Source: Alviniconcha marisindica
Lineage: Eukaryota; Mollusca; Gastropoda; Provannidae
DNA length: 64,000 bases
Reading direction: 5' to 3'
Assembly: GCA_018857735.1 (NCBI GenBank)
Contig: JABMCL010002254.1
Location: 1,416,001 to 1,480,000 of the forward strand
Made by a program: the position numbers and the translations under genes. Numbering within the stretch: the stretch's first letter is position 1; each line of letters begins with the position of its first letter. This document shows, piece after piece, positions 35,307-49,100 of the stretch. Under the pieces are notes generated by a model. That model saw only the letters and a list, made by a program, of their open reading frames with translations, was not told the origin of the DNA and did not search any database.

Positions 35307-35676
35307 TCATTTCTGAGAAGTTTTCATCTTAGACTTCTCCAACATTCGACGAGCGATTCTGGCCTTGATGTCCTGCGAGCTGATTGGTCGAGAGCTGGCG
35401 AATGTGTGTGTGGACCTGGCCAGCGAGGAGGTAGAAGAGTTGAGGAAAGAGTCGAGGTCAGTGGACTGAAGAGACGATGGTGTCTCCGACAGCGACCACT
35501 CGCTGGGGTCAAAGCTGGGATCTTGGTCACGCAGATCATCGGAGGTGGTATTCGATCGGGCAATGATAGTCTGGATGTGTCGCTCGTTGCGAGCAAGGAT
35601 GTCTCGCGCATAGGCAGCGAAAGAATCGCTAGACCTGGGGGTGGAGGTTGAGTCTGGCGGGACGTTGCTGCCAACA
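35307..35676 (-). CDS. scaffold gene, last exon
   Basis: Acceptor TCTACTTTCAG, phase 2 in, stop at 35307-35309. About 122 codons read VGSNVPPDSTSTPRSSDSF, then a helical block (AAYARDILARNERHIQTII), a Ser/Asp-rich stretch, and a basic C-terminal helix (SQDIKARIARRMLEKSKMK). The two helical blocks are the most structured-looking parts and the best query for a homology search. Confidence 0.88.
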
Positions 35677-37091
35677 CTGAAAGTAGACACACAAGCTACA
35701 AGATTAGACGTTGCAGACAAGAGGGAAGGCAGAATTAAATCACAATGACCTGAAATACTATCAATACTCAAAATGCAACCAATAAGACTGCTTTTTTGTA
35801 TCTGGCAGTGGGGTGGGGGGGGGGGGGGGGGGGATTTTATGTTAATTCCTCAAACTGCTGTATCTGAAAAGATTTAACCCCTTACTATGGCCCTAATAAG
35901 TCCCTTACTATGAACAACTGAAACAAAGACGAGAACACTGCCAGAGTCAACAGACCTTTCCCGTAGTGACATGGACATCACACCATAGTCAACAGACCTT
36001 TCCCGTAGTGACACGGACATCACACCGTAGTCAACAGACCTTTCCCGTAGTGACATGGACATCACACCATAGTCAACAGACCTTTCCCGTAGTGACATGG
36101 ACATCACACCATAGTCAACAGACCTTTCCCGTAGTGACATGGACATAACACCATAGTCAACAGACCTTTCCTGTAGTGACATGGACATAACACCATAGTC
36201 AACAGACCTTTCTTGTAGTGACATGGACATCACACCAGAGTCAAGGCCAGTGCTGCCCCCTGGTGACTGGAGTCGTTGCTGTTGAAGGTTGTCAATTTCG
36301 CGCTGTATTGCCTGAAAACAATAATGAAATCATCACACATTTCACAATTACTCCAGCACACCTTTCACAATTACTCCAGCACACCTTTCACAATTACTCC
36401 AGCACACCTTTCACAATTACTCCAGCACATATTTCACAATTACTCCAGCACACATTTCACATAAACTCCACCAGAGATATATCTGTGAGGATGCTATTAT
36501 TAAAGACATCATATAAACACAACAGAGAACTGACTTGCCTTCAGTAAACCCCCACCTGGCATGCAAGTAAATACAAGCTATAGAAACTCCACCAAAGGTA
36601 CCTCTTCCAGAGTTTAGAGGCTGGAGCTCTGGTGGAGTTTCTGTGCCTTGTACCTACTCACAGGCCAGTGAGAGTCACCACTGGGGATTCAGGTCTCTTG
36701 TTGTGACCTCTTTCAATGCTGCCATCTCCCTCTCTTTGTCGATTCTATTATTAGCAGTTTGTCAGGCCAGCCATAAGTCTGTCACTTCAGACATGCCATA
36801 AGTCTGTAACTCCTGACAAGCCATAAAACAGTAACTCCAGACAAGCCATAAGATAGTAACTGCAATAGTTTGTACTGCTTTACTAGCAATCATTTGTACA
36901 CACTCTCTTTTTTTCCTTTATTTTTTTTGGCCAAAAGACAACAGTAAGAACACCCAACCTTAATAAACCCATTGTTCAAACTGAAACGTTCACAGGAAAA
37001 ACTTTGAAGAAGGTGCCAATGGGCAGCATGTTCGAAAATCCAGTTTGGGTTTTACATCAGTCACTGAGGACATCTCTCTCTTTCTCCCCCC

Positions 37092-37126
<35 letters not shown>

Positions 37127-40100
37127 TGCCCCCCGACCTCCCGCTTCAAACTTTGTTGAAGGGAAAACCTTTTATTCAACTTTTTCAAAGTGAAAATTTT
37201 CCTGGTTTCGACACAAACACCAATGAGTTTTATGCCTGTAAATGACAACTACACAAGCTAGCCAGCAGAGCGCACAGCTGAAGACCTACCTGTTCACTGA
37301 AGGCAGCACTAGGCTCTGTGTGGGAAGGCACCGGGAGTCTTGGACCTGGTCTCTGAGCTCTGCTAGCCTGGCTCCTGTCAGTGAAACGCAGTTCATTAGA
37401 TCTTGGATCACAATGTGTTTTATATGCAGTTCGTTAGATTTTGGATCACAATGTGTTTAAACGCAGTTCATTAGATCTTGGATCACAAGTGTTTTAAATG
37501 CAGTTCATTAGATCTTGGATTACAATGTGTTTTATACGCAGTTCATTAGATCTTGGATCACAATGTGTTTTACAATTACAGCCCACGGTCACCATGGGAC
37601 AAAGCAAAATGTACACAGATTGTGATACAGAACTCGGTACACAGCACCACTTCATCCTTCACCTGGAATGCAGTGCTCATAGTAATACTAGTAGCTGGAC
37701 CTCAATAAGTGAAGATATACTTCTGTGGGGAGACACACATACATTCATCACGTCACCAATTCCACACACACACGCACACACGCCCACACACACACACACA
37801 CGCACGCACACACACACACACACACACAGCACACACACACACACGCACACACGCACACCCACACACACACACACCCACGCACACACACACACACACACCC
37901 ACACCCCCCCCCCCCCCACACACACACCACACTCCATACCTCATGTGTGAGTGAAATCCATGGCGATGCTCTTCCAGCAGTCTGAGGGCCTCCTGCGCCT
38001 TGCTGATCTGTTGCCTGTTCAGCTGACGCGCCGCGTAGCTCTCCCGCAGCAGCTGCTCGGGGTCCAGGCCGCCGTCCGCGCACGGCGCCGACAGGTCCCG
38101 GGGAGGGGCGAGGTGGCTGTGGGGCGGGGTCAGGCGGTGGGGGTCAAGGACGGGGGGGCCGCAGCTGCTGGAGCGGGGGGCCGGGTCAAAGCGGCGGTCC
38201 CTGGGGAAGGAGTGACCGCGGCGGGGGCTGGGGGCGGAGGGGGGCAGCACCACCCGGGGTATCCGCTGCGGGCCGGCGTTGGAATGCAGGTCCGGGGTGG
38301 AGTAGGCGGCGGTGACGGAGCCTCGCTCTGGGGACAGGGAGGAGTTGAGGCTGGAGTCCCGGGAGAGGCGCACGCTGGGGAGGGAGGAGGCCGGGGAGAC
38401 GGAGCGGTCGGGGGACGGGGAGACGCTGCTGGACCGCGACCGCTCGCGCAGTTTGTTCAGCTCCTCCGTGGACGCCGCCACGAGGGAACGACGCAGTCTG
38501 ACCAGGTGGTCCTTGTGCTGGCGGGGCGTCATGAAGCGAGGGGCGAACACGGGAGCCAGGTCCCCGGAATCGTGGGACGTTCCGCTGCTGAGGTCGGACA
38601 GGCCGGGGGAGACGTTCCTGTGGCGGTCAAACAACGCCTGCTCTCGTCTGCGCTCCTGCTTGAAGGCCTCGATCTCGGCACGCCGCTGCATGGCGATCAC
38701 ATCGCGAGTCCGGGCCATGCGGCGGCCTCTCGCGCCGTTCTGCACGCGCCGGGCCTCCTCCATGCACACCCGCAGATCCCGGCGGCTCTGCTCGAACTGC
38801 TGCCGGTACCAAGCGAGGTACTCCTCGTGGTGCCGGGACTGTTGCCGTCTTGGCGCTGTGTGGAGGGTGTCGTCCGCGGACCAGGCCTTCTCCAGCGAGG
38901 CCAGCAGCATGTCCGTCTGGCCCAGGCAGTAGTTCAGCTTGGCCTCCAGCAGTTCCACGGTCAGCGAGGACGGCAGGTACTGCAGGGACAGCAGCTCGAT
39001 GATCTCCACGCGTTCCCGGTGCAGGCGATCCAGCTCGGCGCGGATCTGGCGAGTTTGGCTGTTGCCCGAGGAGCCGAGAGAGCCCCTGCTGACGTCCAGC
39101 TGGCTCAGGTGCAGGCTGCCCTCGTCCTCAGCGTCCGTCTGCGTGAAGTCGTCGGAGCTGTCCACGGTGGCCTCCACCCCCGTGCTGATGTGCGAGGGGG
39201 GCAGGAGGTGGTCCAGCGGAGGGACGCCGTCTCCGCCCAACGACCTGGGAGTCTTCACCAGGACGTCCAGCGCCGAGTCCTCCATGTGACGCAGGAAGCT
39301 GTCCACCACGTCCTTCACCCCTCTGCCGTTCAGCAGCTGGTGGTCGAGAGGAGGAACGTTGTCGCCACCCAGAGACCTCGGCGTTCTGACCAAGATGTCC
39401 GGTGCCATGTCGTCGTCACCAAACGATTCGCGCGGTGTCGGTGGAGCCTCAATGTCGTCCGGGAAGTCCGAGACAATCCGGATGGTGACCCTGTCCTGGT
39501 TGTGCAGCCTCTGGCGAAGGTCTCTGGGGCTGTCCACCGTGACGGCCACGCCCCGCTGCCTTCCGGACGCCGTGCTGTAGGAAGGCAGGGAGCCGGTGGT
39601 GGAGCTGACGTGGCGGGTGTCCAGCGGCGGCTGCCCCACCTCCAGACCCTCGGTCCTGCTCAGCGGACTGCTGGCCCAGCGAGGACTCACTGCAGCGCTG
39701 CTCTCCGCGGTCTGCTTGCCCGTGCTCACCGCCGAGGACCGCGGGTGTTGTCGCGGCGTGAGATGGTTCAGCGACAGGGCTGGGACAGAGCGCGGCGAGT
39801 CAGTCGCGTACCGTGTCCAACCTGGAGGCTCCGGCCGCTGAGCCGTGGAGGCTGTAAGCAGCTGCAGTGACTGGCTGGTGGCTGAAGCCTCTGCCGACGT
39901 CGCCAGCACCTGGCCAGTCTCACCTGCCGAGCTGCCGCCTCTGGTCTGCGAGCCGCCGTACACGGCCTGGGGTCTCGGCATGCTTTCCGTGCCGCTGCCT
40001 CTGCTGTACGGCGTGTCCACGGCTCTGTCCAGGGACCGGGTCCGCCCGGTGGTGGGGGCCGGGCCGACGGGCAGGGAGGTGGACGTGGCCAACTGTCTCC

Positions 40101-43100
40101 CTGACCCGGCGGAAGGAGAAGAAGCAGGAAGCCCGGTGTCCCCTGTCAGGCCCCTCAGTGTGCCGTCCTCCGCACTGCTGGCGATGCCGTGTCTCTTCAA
40201 GGCGGCGTCAGAAACGGCGCCCTGCGCCCATCTAGGACTAGTCACAGACTCCTCCCTCAGTCCTGAAGCAGCACCGCTGTGGGGAACGGGCGAGCTGTGG
40301 GTGGCGGTGAAAGTGACGGGCGACCCCCTCACGGACCCCTTGCCGGCGATGACGGTGACGGGCGACCCGCTGCTGGAGGAGCCGGACCCGGCGCGCGTCA
40401 TGGTGGGCGAGGCGGAGCGGGCACGCTGCAGCTGACTCAGGAACGGGGACGAGCGGTGCCGAGACCTCTCCAGCAGCTGCATCATGCGGTTGTGCTCCTG
40501 CCGCAGCTTCTCAATCTCATTCATGATGTCGGCGGACTGCGGGGAGGCCGGCGCTCCAAAGTCCTCCCGCAAGCCGTCGCCTCGCCGTCTCCCCGTTTCT
40601 GCGGCGAACAAGGCGGGGCTGAGTCTGTCGCTGCCGTCAGAAGGGGCGGGGCTGGGGGTCAGGCCGTAGTCACCCGCTCTCGCGCGCCAAGCCGCTCTGT
40701 GGTGGGCTTCAGAAGAAAAGAGGTCATCGTCAGAGAAGGAGGAGTCGTGATGAACGTTGCCCCACTGGCCGGGCACGGTGAGTCGAGAGCGAGACAATCC
40801 CTCCACACTCTCGTCCAGGCGGTAGCTCAGCTCTCCTCCGTGACATCGGCGTCTTTCGCTGGGGCTGCTCTCCAACCCTGCATCGGCACCATCAGGGCCA
40901 GCGCCGACGTTGAGAGGTGATGCCATCAGGGCCAGCGCCGACTTGATAGGTGATGCCATCAGGGCCAGCGCCGACGTGAGAGGTGGTGCCATCAGGGCCA
41001 ATGCCGACGTGAGAGGTGGTGCCATCAGGGCCAATGCCGACGTGAGAGGTGATACCATCAGGGCCAGCGCCGACTTGAGAGGTGATGCCATCAGGGCCAA
41101 TGCCGACGTGAGAGGTGATGCCATCAGGGCCAGCGCCGACGTGAGACGTGTCCTCACGGCGCGGTGACCTGGGAGGGACGACGACGGTGGGCCCACTCTC
41201 CAAATGCATCACGCGGTCTGATCGCAGGACTTCCGCTGACTCCTTCACGGTCTCGCTGCGTCTGAAGCTCAGCTCGCCTCCCGCTTCCGGCTCTTCCTCT
41301 TCTGACTGTCGACGTGCTCTTCTCTCTGCACCACGTCCTGCTGTAGCCCGGAGGGCACGGACAGAATCTGTAAGGCCTTCACCTTCACCCGACCTGGAAC
41401 CTTGACTTACATCAGACCCCCGCTGACCTGCTGACCTGGGAGAGTAGGCGGCGTCATCCTGACCTCTCAACAGCTGACTGACGGCTGTGACCTTAGCAAG
41501 CAGGCGGTCGGTGTCCTCGCCGCCTCTCAGAGCCGAAGGTTGTGTGGGCAGAGCCTGGACAGCAGAGGACTCCTCACGTCCTGGCAGGCGGGGTGCTGTT
41601 GCACGGTCTCGTGACGAGGAATCAAGCGCAGAAACTGGTTCTGTAGACTCGTACTGCGAACTGCGGTCAGCTCCTGGTGGCACAGCACGACTGCACGGGT
41701 CGGGAGAAGGCGCAAAGTCCGGCTGGTCAAGCCTGCTGGAGGCGGAAGCGCCTGACCAACGGGCGGAGTCTCGTTCCGCAGCAGCTGATGCCGTGAGAGC
41801 TGATGCAGCAGAGCCTCCAGAAGGGTCTGCTCTTCCCTTCCGTCCTTTGGACCTCCGGCTGCTGCACCAGGAGTCTTCTCCACGAGACGACAAGGCCGAC
41901 ATGAGGCCGTCTTCAGGGAGTTCCGGTTCTGCGCTTCTGACGGAAGCAGGTCCGGGCGCATCAGACTCCTGTGCTTCAGTGAACGACGGAACAGGTTTCT
42001 CACCAAGTGCAGTGTGCTCTTCAGACTGCCCGGGGCGTGGAGAACGTGGATTTTCACCGCCAGGAAGCGTCTCAGTGTTGGTTAACACTGGTTTCCGTTT
42101 TTCAGGCAGCCTCGGAGAACCTTCCGGCACCTTCCTGCTGGCCGGTGTCTGCTGACCGAGGGCCGCCTGTTTTGACTCCCCACCGGACACCGGTCGTCTC
42201 ACTTTCACCGCAAACCGCTGGACGTTGTCCACAAAGACCCCGGGTCCCGACACGGCCCAGCGGGAGACGGTGGAGTCCGGCGGCCCGCGCGGGGACTGCC
42301 AGTGGGACGGGGCAGCGTCAGCTGAACGGCCCGTGCCGGTCCTCGCCGTACGGTCCTGCTCGTCCTGCAGTCCTGCCGGCTCGCCTCGCCCTTCTGACGG
42401 ACTGAGCGGCTCGTCCGGCGACAGGCCCCGCCGGCTCGGTGGCGTCTGGGGCGTGTCGTCGGACAGCCTCTGGACTCTCTGACCGCTGCAAGCACACGAC
42501 AAACCGTTCTCAACAGTCCGTGTTTTGTGCATCCCTTTGCATGTTTAATTGTGGCTGTGCTTTTCATTCTTTCATCCGCTCATTAGCAAGCAACGGGGTT
42601 GGTTGTTACACAAGTTGCATTTTGATACCACTCCCTTCCAATCATCCCAATGTGTCGCTGTAAGTGTCAGCAGTAAACAATTCTGCTCAAACGTAGAATC
42701 ATTTTCATAACAACAAACCATGCCAACCAGCCAAATGGTTTGTTAAAAACATTCATAGTAAGCAGTTGACAACTAAAGTGAGAAACAACACACCTAACCA
42801 CTGAGAAAACTACCATTCATCTTCCCTCCAAGCAGACAGACAGTCACTAGATAGACAGGTAACACCCACTGTAAAACCTCTACCATCCAAGTAGACAGAC
42901 AGTCACTTGATAGAGATCAGGTAACACCCACTGTAAAACCTCTACCATCCAAGCAGACAGACAGTCACTTGATAGAGATCAGGTAACACCCCCTGTAAAA
43001 CCTCTACCATCCAAGCAGACAGACAGTCGCTTCATACAGATCAGGTAACACCCCCTGTAAAACCAAGCGGATTTCACCACAAGAAAAAAAATAATTCATA

Positions 43101-46100
43101 ACTAAAACAATAACTAAAATAACATTACCCTCCCACATTCCCAAAACACGGCACGCTTTCTATTTTCACTTGCACAGAAACAGTCGCGCTGTGTGTATTC
43201 AATCTCTTACCCGTCATTCAGCTCGCCAGCCACGTCGTCCTCACCGGAGCCGCTGTCCACAGACTCACGCAGACTGCCTCGGTCCTGAGACGACTCACTG
43301 CCGCTTCCCGCCCTCACGCTGGTTACCTCCCCTGCCTCGCGCACTGCGATGTAGCGCGGGTGGACGTCAACCGACATCTGCGTGCACACCGACACCTGTC
43401 TGCGCTGAGGGGCTGCTGCTGCAGTGTCCACGTCATCATCATCGACCTCATCAGCGGCGGCTGAGGAATCACCAGATGCTCTCAGATGCACAGCAGATGC
43501 ATCGGCAAGTGTGTAGTTGTCTGTCAGGAATTGTTGTGTTGGAAGTCTGAAGGCAGCATCACGTGCCTCAGGCCTTGGACTCCCAGCTCCTTCTCCTCCG
43601 GGAGTCCTCAGTGCGGCCAGAGTCTGTGGATAGGCTTCGGTCTGTCTGCTGGCACTGGTCACGTGCTTGGTCTCCAAACCAGAGTGGGACTCCTGTGAGC
43701 CGGCGTACGGGAATGCATCTGTCTGGCAAACACTTTCAGCCATCTCGCCTCTTCCACGACCTCTTCCGGAGTCTTCTCTGGCATCCTGGGTTGCATCAGG
43801 AGAGGCGATGTCTGTGTGGCGTATTGCTGTGGTCGTCTGAGGTGTTTTCTGGGGCCGCTGTCCGTTCGCCGTCCTGCCAACGGCACTGCCGTCTCGCAAG
43901 GCTGGTTCCTCGTCAGTCTGACACAACGAGTCAGCCAAGAACTTGTTCTGCGCGTTAGTGGCAGGAGCCCTCAGCTCTTTATCACTCAACCCGTTGTCCT
44001 CCGTCTGACATGACATGTCCACGACCTGTTCGTTCGCCGCCCCGTTCAAAGTCTCCCTTCCCAGGAGTGAGTTCATCAGTCTGCCTCCAACACCATTTGT
44101 TTCAGCCGTCTTCTGTTCTCCTTCTTCTGCGGTTACAGCTTTTCTTGCTTTTGGATGTGACCGAGCACTCAGTGTATCCAGATCAGTCTGACTGCGTGAT
44201 TCAGAAAGGTCAGTGTCTGCACCATTGCTCCTACTTCTGGTCCGTCTCCTGGCTGGCAGATCTGCTTCCGTCTGGCTGGTCCTGTCCGACGTCAGCACAC
44301 CCTCTGCACTGCTTGCTGGCACATCATCTTCCGTCTGGCTCGTCCTGTCCGATGTCAGCACACTTTCCACACTGCTGCTTGCACTTCTCGTGTCTTTGAG
44401 AAGCGCCTTCTTTTCTGGAAACAGTTCTGTCTGACACGTGATTTCTGACAGCTCTAAACGTTCTAAGCGACTTCTGGGAGTGTCCCTGGCCTCCTGCACA
44501 GCGGACTCTCCACGGATTTGCTCCGTTTGACTTGTGGTGTCCGACATTTGAAGGCTTTCCACGCTACTGCTGGCGTCTCTCATCTTCTTCACCTCCGGAG
44601 CGCGGTCGGTCTGGCTGGTGGTTTCCGAGGTCTGGAGGCTTTCCACGCTGCTGCTGGCGTCCTTCATGCCCTGCAAGCGCTGTCCGGCACCGTACTCAGC
44701 GTCCGTCTGGCTGGTGCTGTCACTCATGTCCAGTTTATCGTAGCTACTGCTGGCATCCTTCGTTTCCTTCTGGATCAAAGCGCCTCCCGGAAGTGCATCT
44801 GTCTGGTTCACCGAATCCTGAGGCTTCACACTCTCCACGCTGCTGCTGGCATCTCTGGTCAGTCTGCGGACTGGAGCCTCTGCCAGCGACTGGTCAGTCT
44901 GAGACGTGGTGTCGGCCAGGTCCATTCCCTCCACGCTGCTGCTGGCGTCCTTCATGCTGGGCCGCGGGCTGCCTTCAACACCGCCCGCCACCTGCCAGTC
45001 CATCAAAGCGACGTCCGTTTGCGCCTCAGCGGACGACAGGTCTCCCAGAGAGGAGGTGGTCTGGGTCAGCGCGTCCTTCACTTTGATCACGATGGTGTGC
45101 GGCTCCAGGGGCACGCCGAAAGAAGGATACCCGCTGACAAAGGCTTGCGGAGGGTACTGCTCACTGGGCAGCGTTGGCGTTTGCGTGCCCGTGTCCAGTC
45201 TCTGTCCAAGGTCTTTCCCGGGTGGCCCTGCTGCCGACCAGCTTCCGGCCCCGGCCACGGGCTCCGTCTGCGTGGCTGCCGACTCGCGCACGGTGCGGGG
45301 TGAGAGGAAGGCGGCCCTGGGACTGGACACGCTGACCCGGGACCCGGCCGAAGACCTGGGCGAGGCGGTGAGAGGGAAGGTCTGCTGGAGGTTGTGGAGG
45401 ATGTGGGTGGTCTCCAGCATCAGGTGGGACAGCTCCATCCAGCGCTCGCTGCTGGGCGACAGGGGAAGTCTCCGTGTCCGCTCGCCGGACTCCCAACCTC
45501 CACCTGGAGACGGGGACACCAGAGTCAACGTCTCCAGACTCCCCGTGCTCTGAGACCGTCTCAGAGGGCCGGGGCCGCGTGCTGGGTGGGGCTCGGTGCC
45601 GGTGGCAGCGTGCAGAGCGCCGAGAAAGCCGCCAGCCTGAGAGGGACCGGCGTCCGTCTGCGCCCCGCTGTCCGCCCGCTGGGGCCTGGCGCCCGGAGAC
45701 CGGAACTTGAAGTACGGCTGGCCAGACTCCACTTCCGCGATGGCTGCGGCTCTCTGCTGCGCCGCTCCACCCTCCCCGATCTGATACAGCCTGCCGGCCT
45801 CATCGGCACGCTGCCTCGCGTGGTTCTCAACGCACGCCGTGGATCCGCTAGTGTACAGCTGCGTCGGGGAAGACATGTAGAGGTGCTGCTCGGAGCTGGG
45901 CTCCACCAGGCTGGCGCGGTGGACGAAGGCTGGGTTGGTGATGGTGCTCGCATCCACAGACACGCCTGTCCTTGCCGAGTTGGGTTCTGAGGCGGTCCCG
46001 TGGGAAGAGAGTTCATCTTCAACGTACGCTGTCCCCGCCTCTTCCCAGCTGGTCTCAGACTCGGCGTACACGCGGGGAGGAAAGATGTTCTCGTCCGGTT

Positions 46101-49100
46101 CGTCGTCAGAGACGGCCGTCGTGGCGACGTCCAGCAGGCTGGCTGAGCGGGAGCGATGAAGCTGCTTCTTGCGCTGCACGCTGGTGGCGGCGGCCGTGTA
46201 GATGTTGCCCAGCGAAGCGGAATGCTCGGACAGCGGGGGCACGAAGCCCTCGCGCTCAAAGGGGATGCTCTCCGTGGAGCGGCTGTGGGGAATCATGGGC
46301 TCCGAGCCCTCCGACGTGGAGATGGAGCCGCCCAGGGCCCTCAGCCGAGCGGCCGCCTCCGGCCCCTTGCGTCCCATGAAGACGAAGCAGATGCTGTCCG
46401 CTGAGCTGCCGCCGTCCTCGGAACTCTCGTCCAACACTAGCCCCTCCAGGCAAGCCAGGGATGCCGGACGGTCCATCTGCAACACAGACCACTGGTCAGT
46501 CATGGAACAACTGCTGACCAGTGTAGTCCACCTGGAACACGGACCAGTGGTCAGTCACGGAACAACTGCTGACCAGTGTAGTCCACCTGAAACATGGACC
46601 AGTGGTCAGTCATGGAACAATTGCTGACCAGTGTAGTCCACCTGAAACATGGACCAGTGGTCAGTCATGGAACAACTGCTAACCAGTGTAGTCCACCTGA
46701 AACATGGACCAGTGGTCAGTCATGGAACAATTACTGATCAGGGTAGTCCACCTGAAACATGGACCAGTGGTCAGCTAGGAACCAACTACTGACAAGCGCA
46801 GTCCATCTGCTGCACGGACTGATGGTCAGCTAGGAAAGCTGGACAGTCCATCTGCAACACTGACCAGTGATCATCTAGCGAACAAGATGTCCATCTGCAA
46901 CAGGGACCAACGGTCAGCCTGGAATAACTGCTGAAAAGTAAGAAAGTGCCAATGTGAAAAATCACGAAAAAGTCTAGGAATGGAAAGATAACGACGATCA
47001 ACAAAAGTATGTCTACCACCTCAATTTAAAAAAAACCTTCACACAAATTAAAGAATTTACTGAAACTATTTTTGTTTTTGATTCTCATGGCTAGTCAGAG
47101 AGAATGTCCAATGAACATATCACATCAAAACAATCAACTTTCCAACAGTAATACGGAGCACGCAGAACACCGAAACAAAAGGCCGGTCATCTGAGGTCTC
47201 TACGGGAGTACAAACACGGCAAGTCCTTACCGGCCAGGCCAGCGACTGCCGCTCATCCCCTTCACTCAGGCAACGGCCGCGGTCCAGGCTGGAGGTGGAC
47301 ACGGCCTTGGTCAGCAGCATCCTCCGCTGACCCGCCGACAACCCGTCCGACTCCAGATCCTCGCAGGCTCCTGACTGCAGCAGGTGTTCCACGGCCTCAC
47401 GGTCGTCCAGACCCGGGCGAGCCCGCTGAAGGCGCTGCACCGTCTCCTCGGGCAGTAGCAGTTCCTGCGGAGACAGGCCGCCGTCTGGTCCGGAAGGAGG
47501 ACGGCGGCGTGGACTGGATCCCCGAATGCGCGGCTGATCCAGACGTCTAGCTGAGCTGCGGTCACCAGCGCGGTTGGCTGTGGTGGGCGAGGCGACACCC
47601 GTCTGCCTGGCCAGGATGTCCGCCAGGATCTCCTCTCCGGGGCTCAGCGCTCTCTCGGCGGACTCTGTGTCGGTGTGCGGGCGGCTCCTCATCACGGCCG
47701 CTCTGGCGTTGATGGCGGCCACCTCCAGCTCCCCGGAGGACAGCAGGCGGTCATCAGACAGCAGGTGGTCATCAGACAGCAGGCGGTCATCAGACAGCAG
47801 GTGGTCATCTGACAGCAGGCGGTCATCAGACAGCAGGCGGTCATCAGACAGCAGGCGGTCATCAGACAGCAGGTGGTCATCAGACAGCAGCGGTCATCAA
47901 CAGCAGGCGGTCATCAGACAGCAGGCGGTCATCAGACAGCAGGCGGTCATCAGACAGCAGGCGGTCATCAGACAGCAGGTGGTCATCAGACAGCAGGCGG
48001 TCATCAGACAGCAGGCTGTCCGTGTCCACGTCTGCCGACTGCAGTTCAGGACGGTGGTAGTGCAGCCCGCCTTCTGCCTGGCCGTACGACGCGTCCGACA
48101 ACTCGGACACTGACGGAGCTGTGCTGCTGCCGTAGACGGACGTGATGCTGGTGACGGACTCGGCGTCAGGGTCTGCACTTTGCGCGGCAGGGGGAGGACG
48201 GGGACCACCGCCGTCAGTCAGCACCGCCTGCATCCTGCCGCCGACACCCGCTCTCACGGCGGGACCGGCGGCTTGCTCCGAAAGGTTCCTCACAAGGTCT
48301 GCAGGCAGTGGCCCTGACCTCACGGACAGTCTCTCGTCACGGCTGAGCGAGTCTTCGCCCGCTGTCTGTGCCCTTCCTCTCTCCGCCGAAACCAGCCAGG
48401 CGTGAGACACGCCTTCCGCCGGGGTAGGAGGGTGGCGTGAGACGAGCAGAGCCTGCCCGCTTTTGGCGGGGTGGAAATGGCCATCCACCCAGTCCACAGC
48501 CAGCGCCTCTTGGTCGTAGCCAGTCTCTTCGCCGGCAGCGTTGGCAAACCCTTCCCCTGCGGGGCCGCCGGTGCTGAGGTCAAGGCCGCTGGGAACCCGG
48601 GCCACCTGCATGATCAGTCTCGCCTGCTCCAGAAGGTTCTCCTCCAGATCGCTGCGTTCTTGGGCCGCAGCAAGATCGACCAAGCTGCTGAGAGATTTCG
48701 TTTTCCTTCCCAGCAAACCTCTGCGCTTTCTAAGCGAGCGAGAATGGGAGGCGAAGGCCGCGGCCGGCCACGACTGTTGCACGGACAGAATGGCGTCCAC
48801 CACTCGCTCCGGAAAGCGGCCGGGCAGCCTGGTCAGTTCGCTGACCAAGGCTGGCGCGTGACACGTGGACTCGGGTGAGGGAGGCACAGCCCGTCTCTCC
48901 GACTGTGAGGCGGAGGCAGCTCGGCCTTCCTGCGACAGAGTGGACTGGTCAGCGTGTCCAGCCCCTCGCAGTGGCTTCACTGCGGCGCCGGCGGCTAGCT
49001 GGGCACTGGTGGCATCGCCGACACCACGTGGGGACATCCTGGGCGCAGCGGTTTCACCCGGGTGAGTCTGTCTCACCCCGGGCGTGACGCCGCTGGGACC

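Noticed and set aside
37951..39870. 639-codon + strand frame
   Set aside because: It is antisense to the large - strand exon, whose phases, splice sites and helical segments support the - strand reading. It is Gly/Ala/Arg-rich as expected of an antisense shadow of GC-rich coding DNA.
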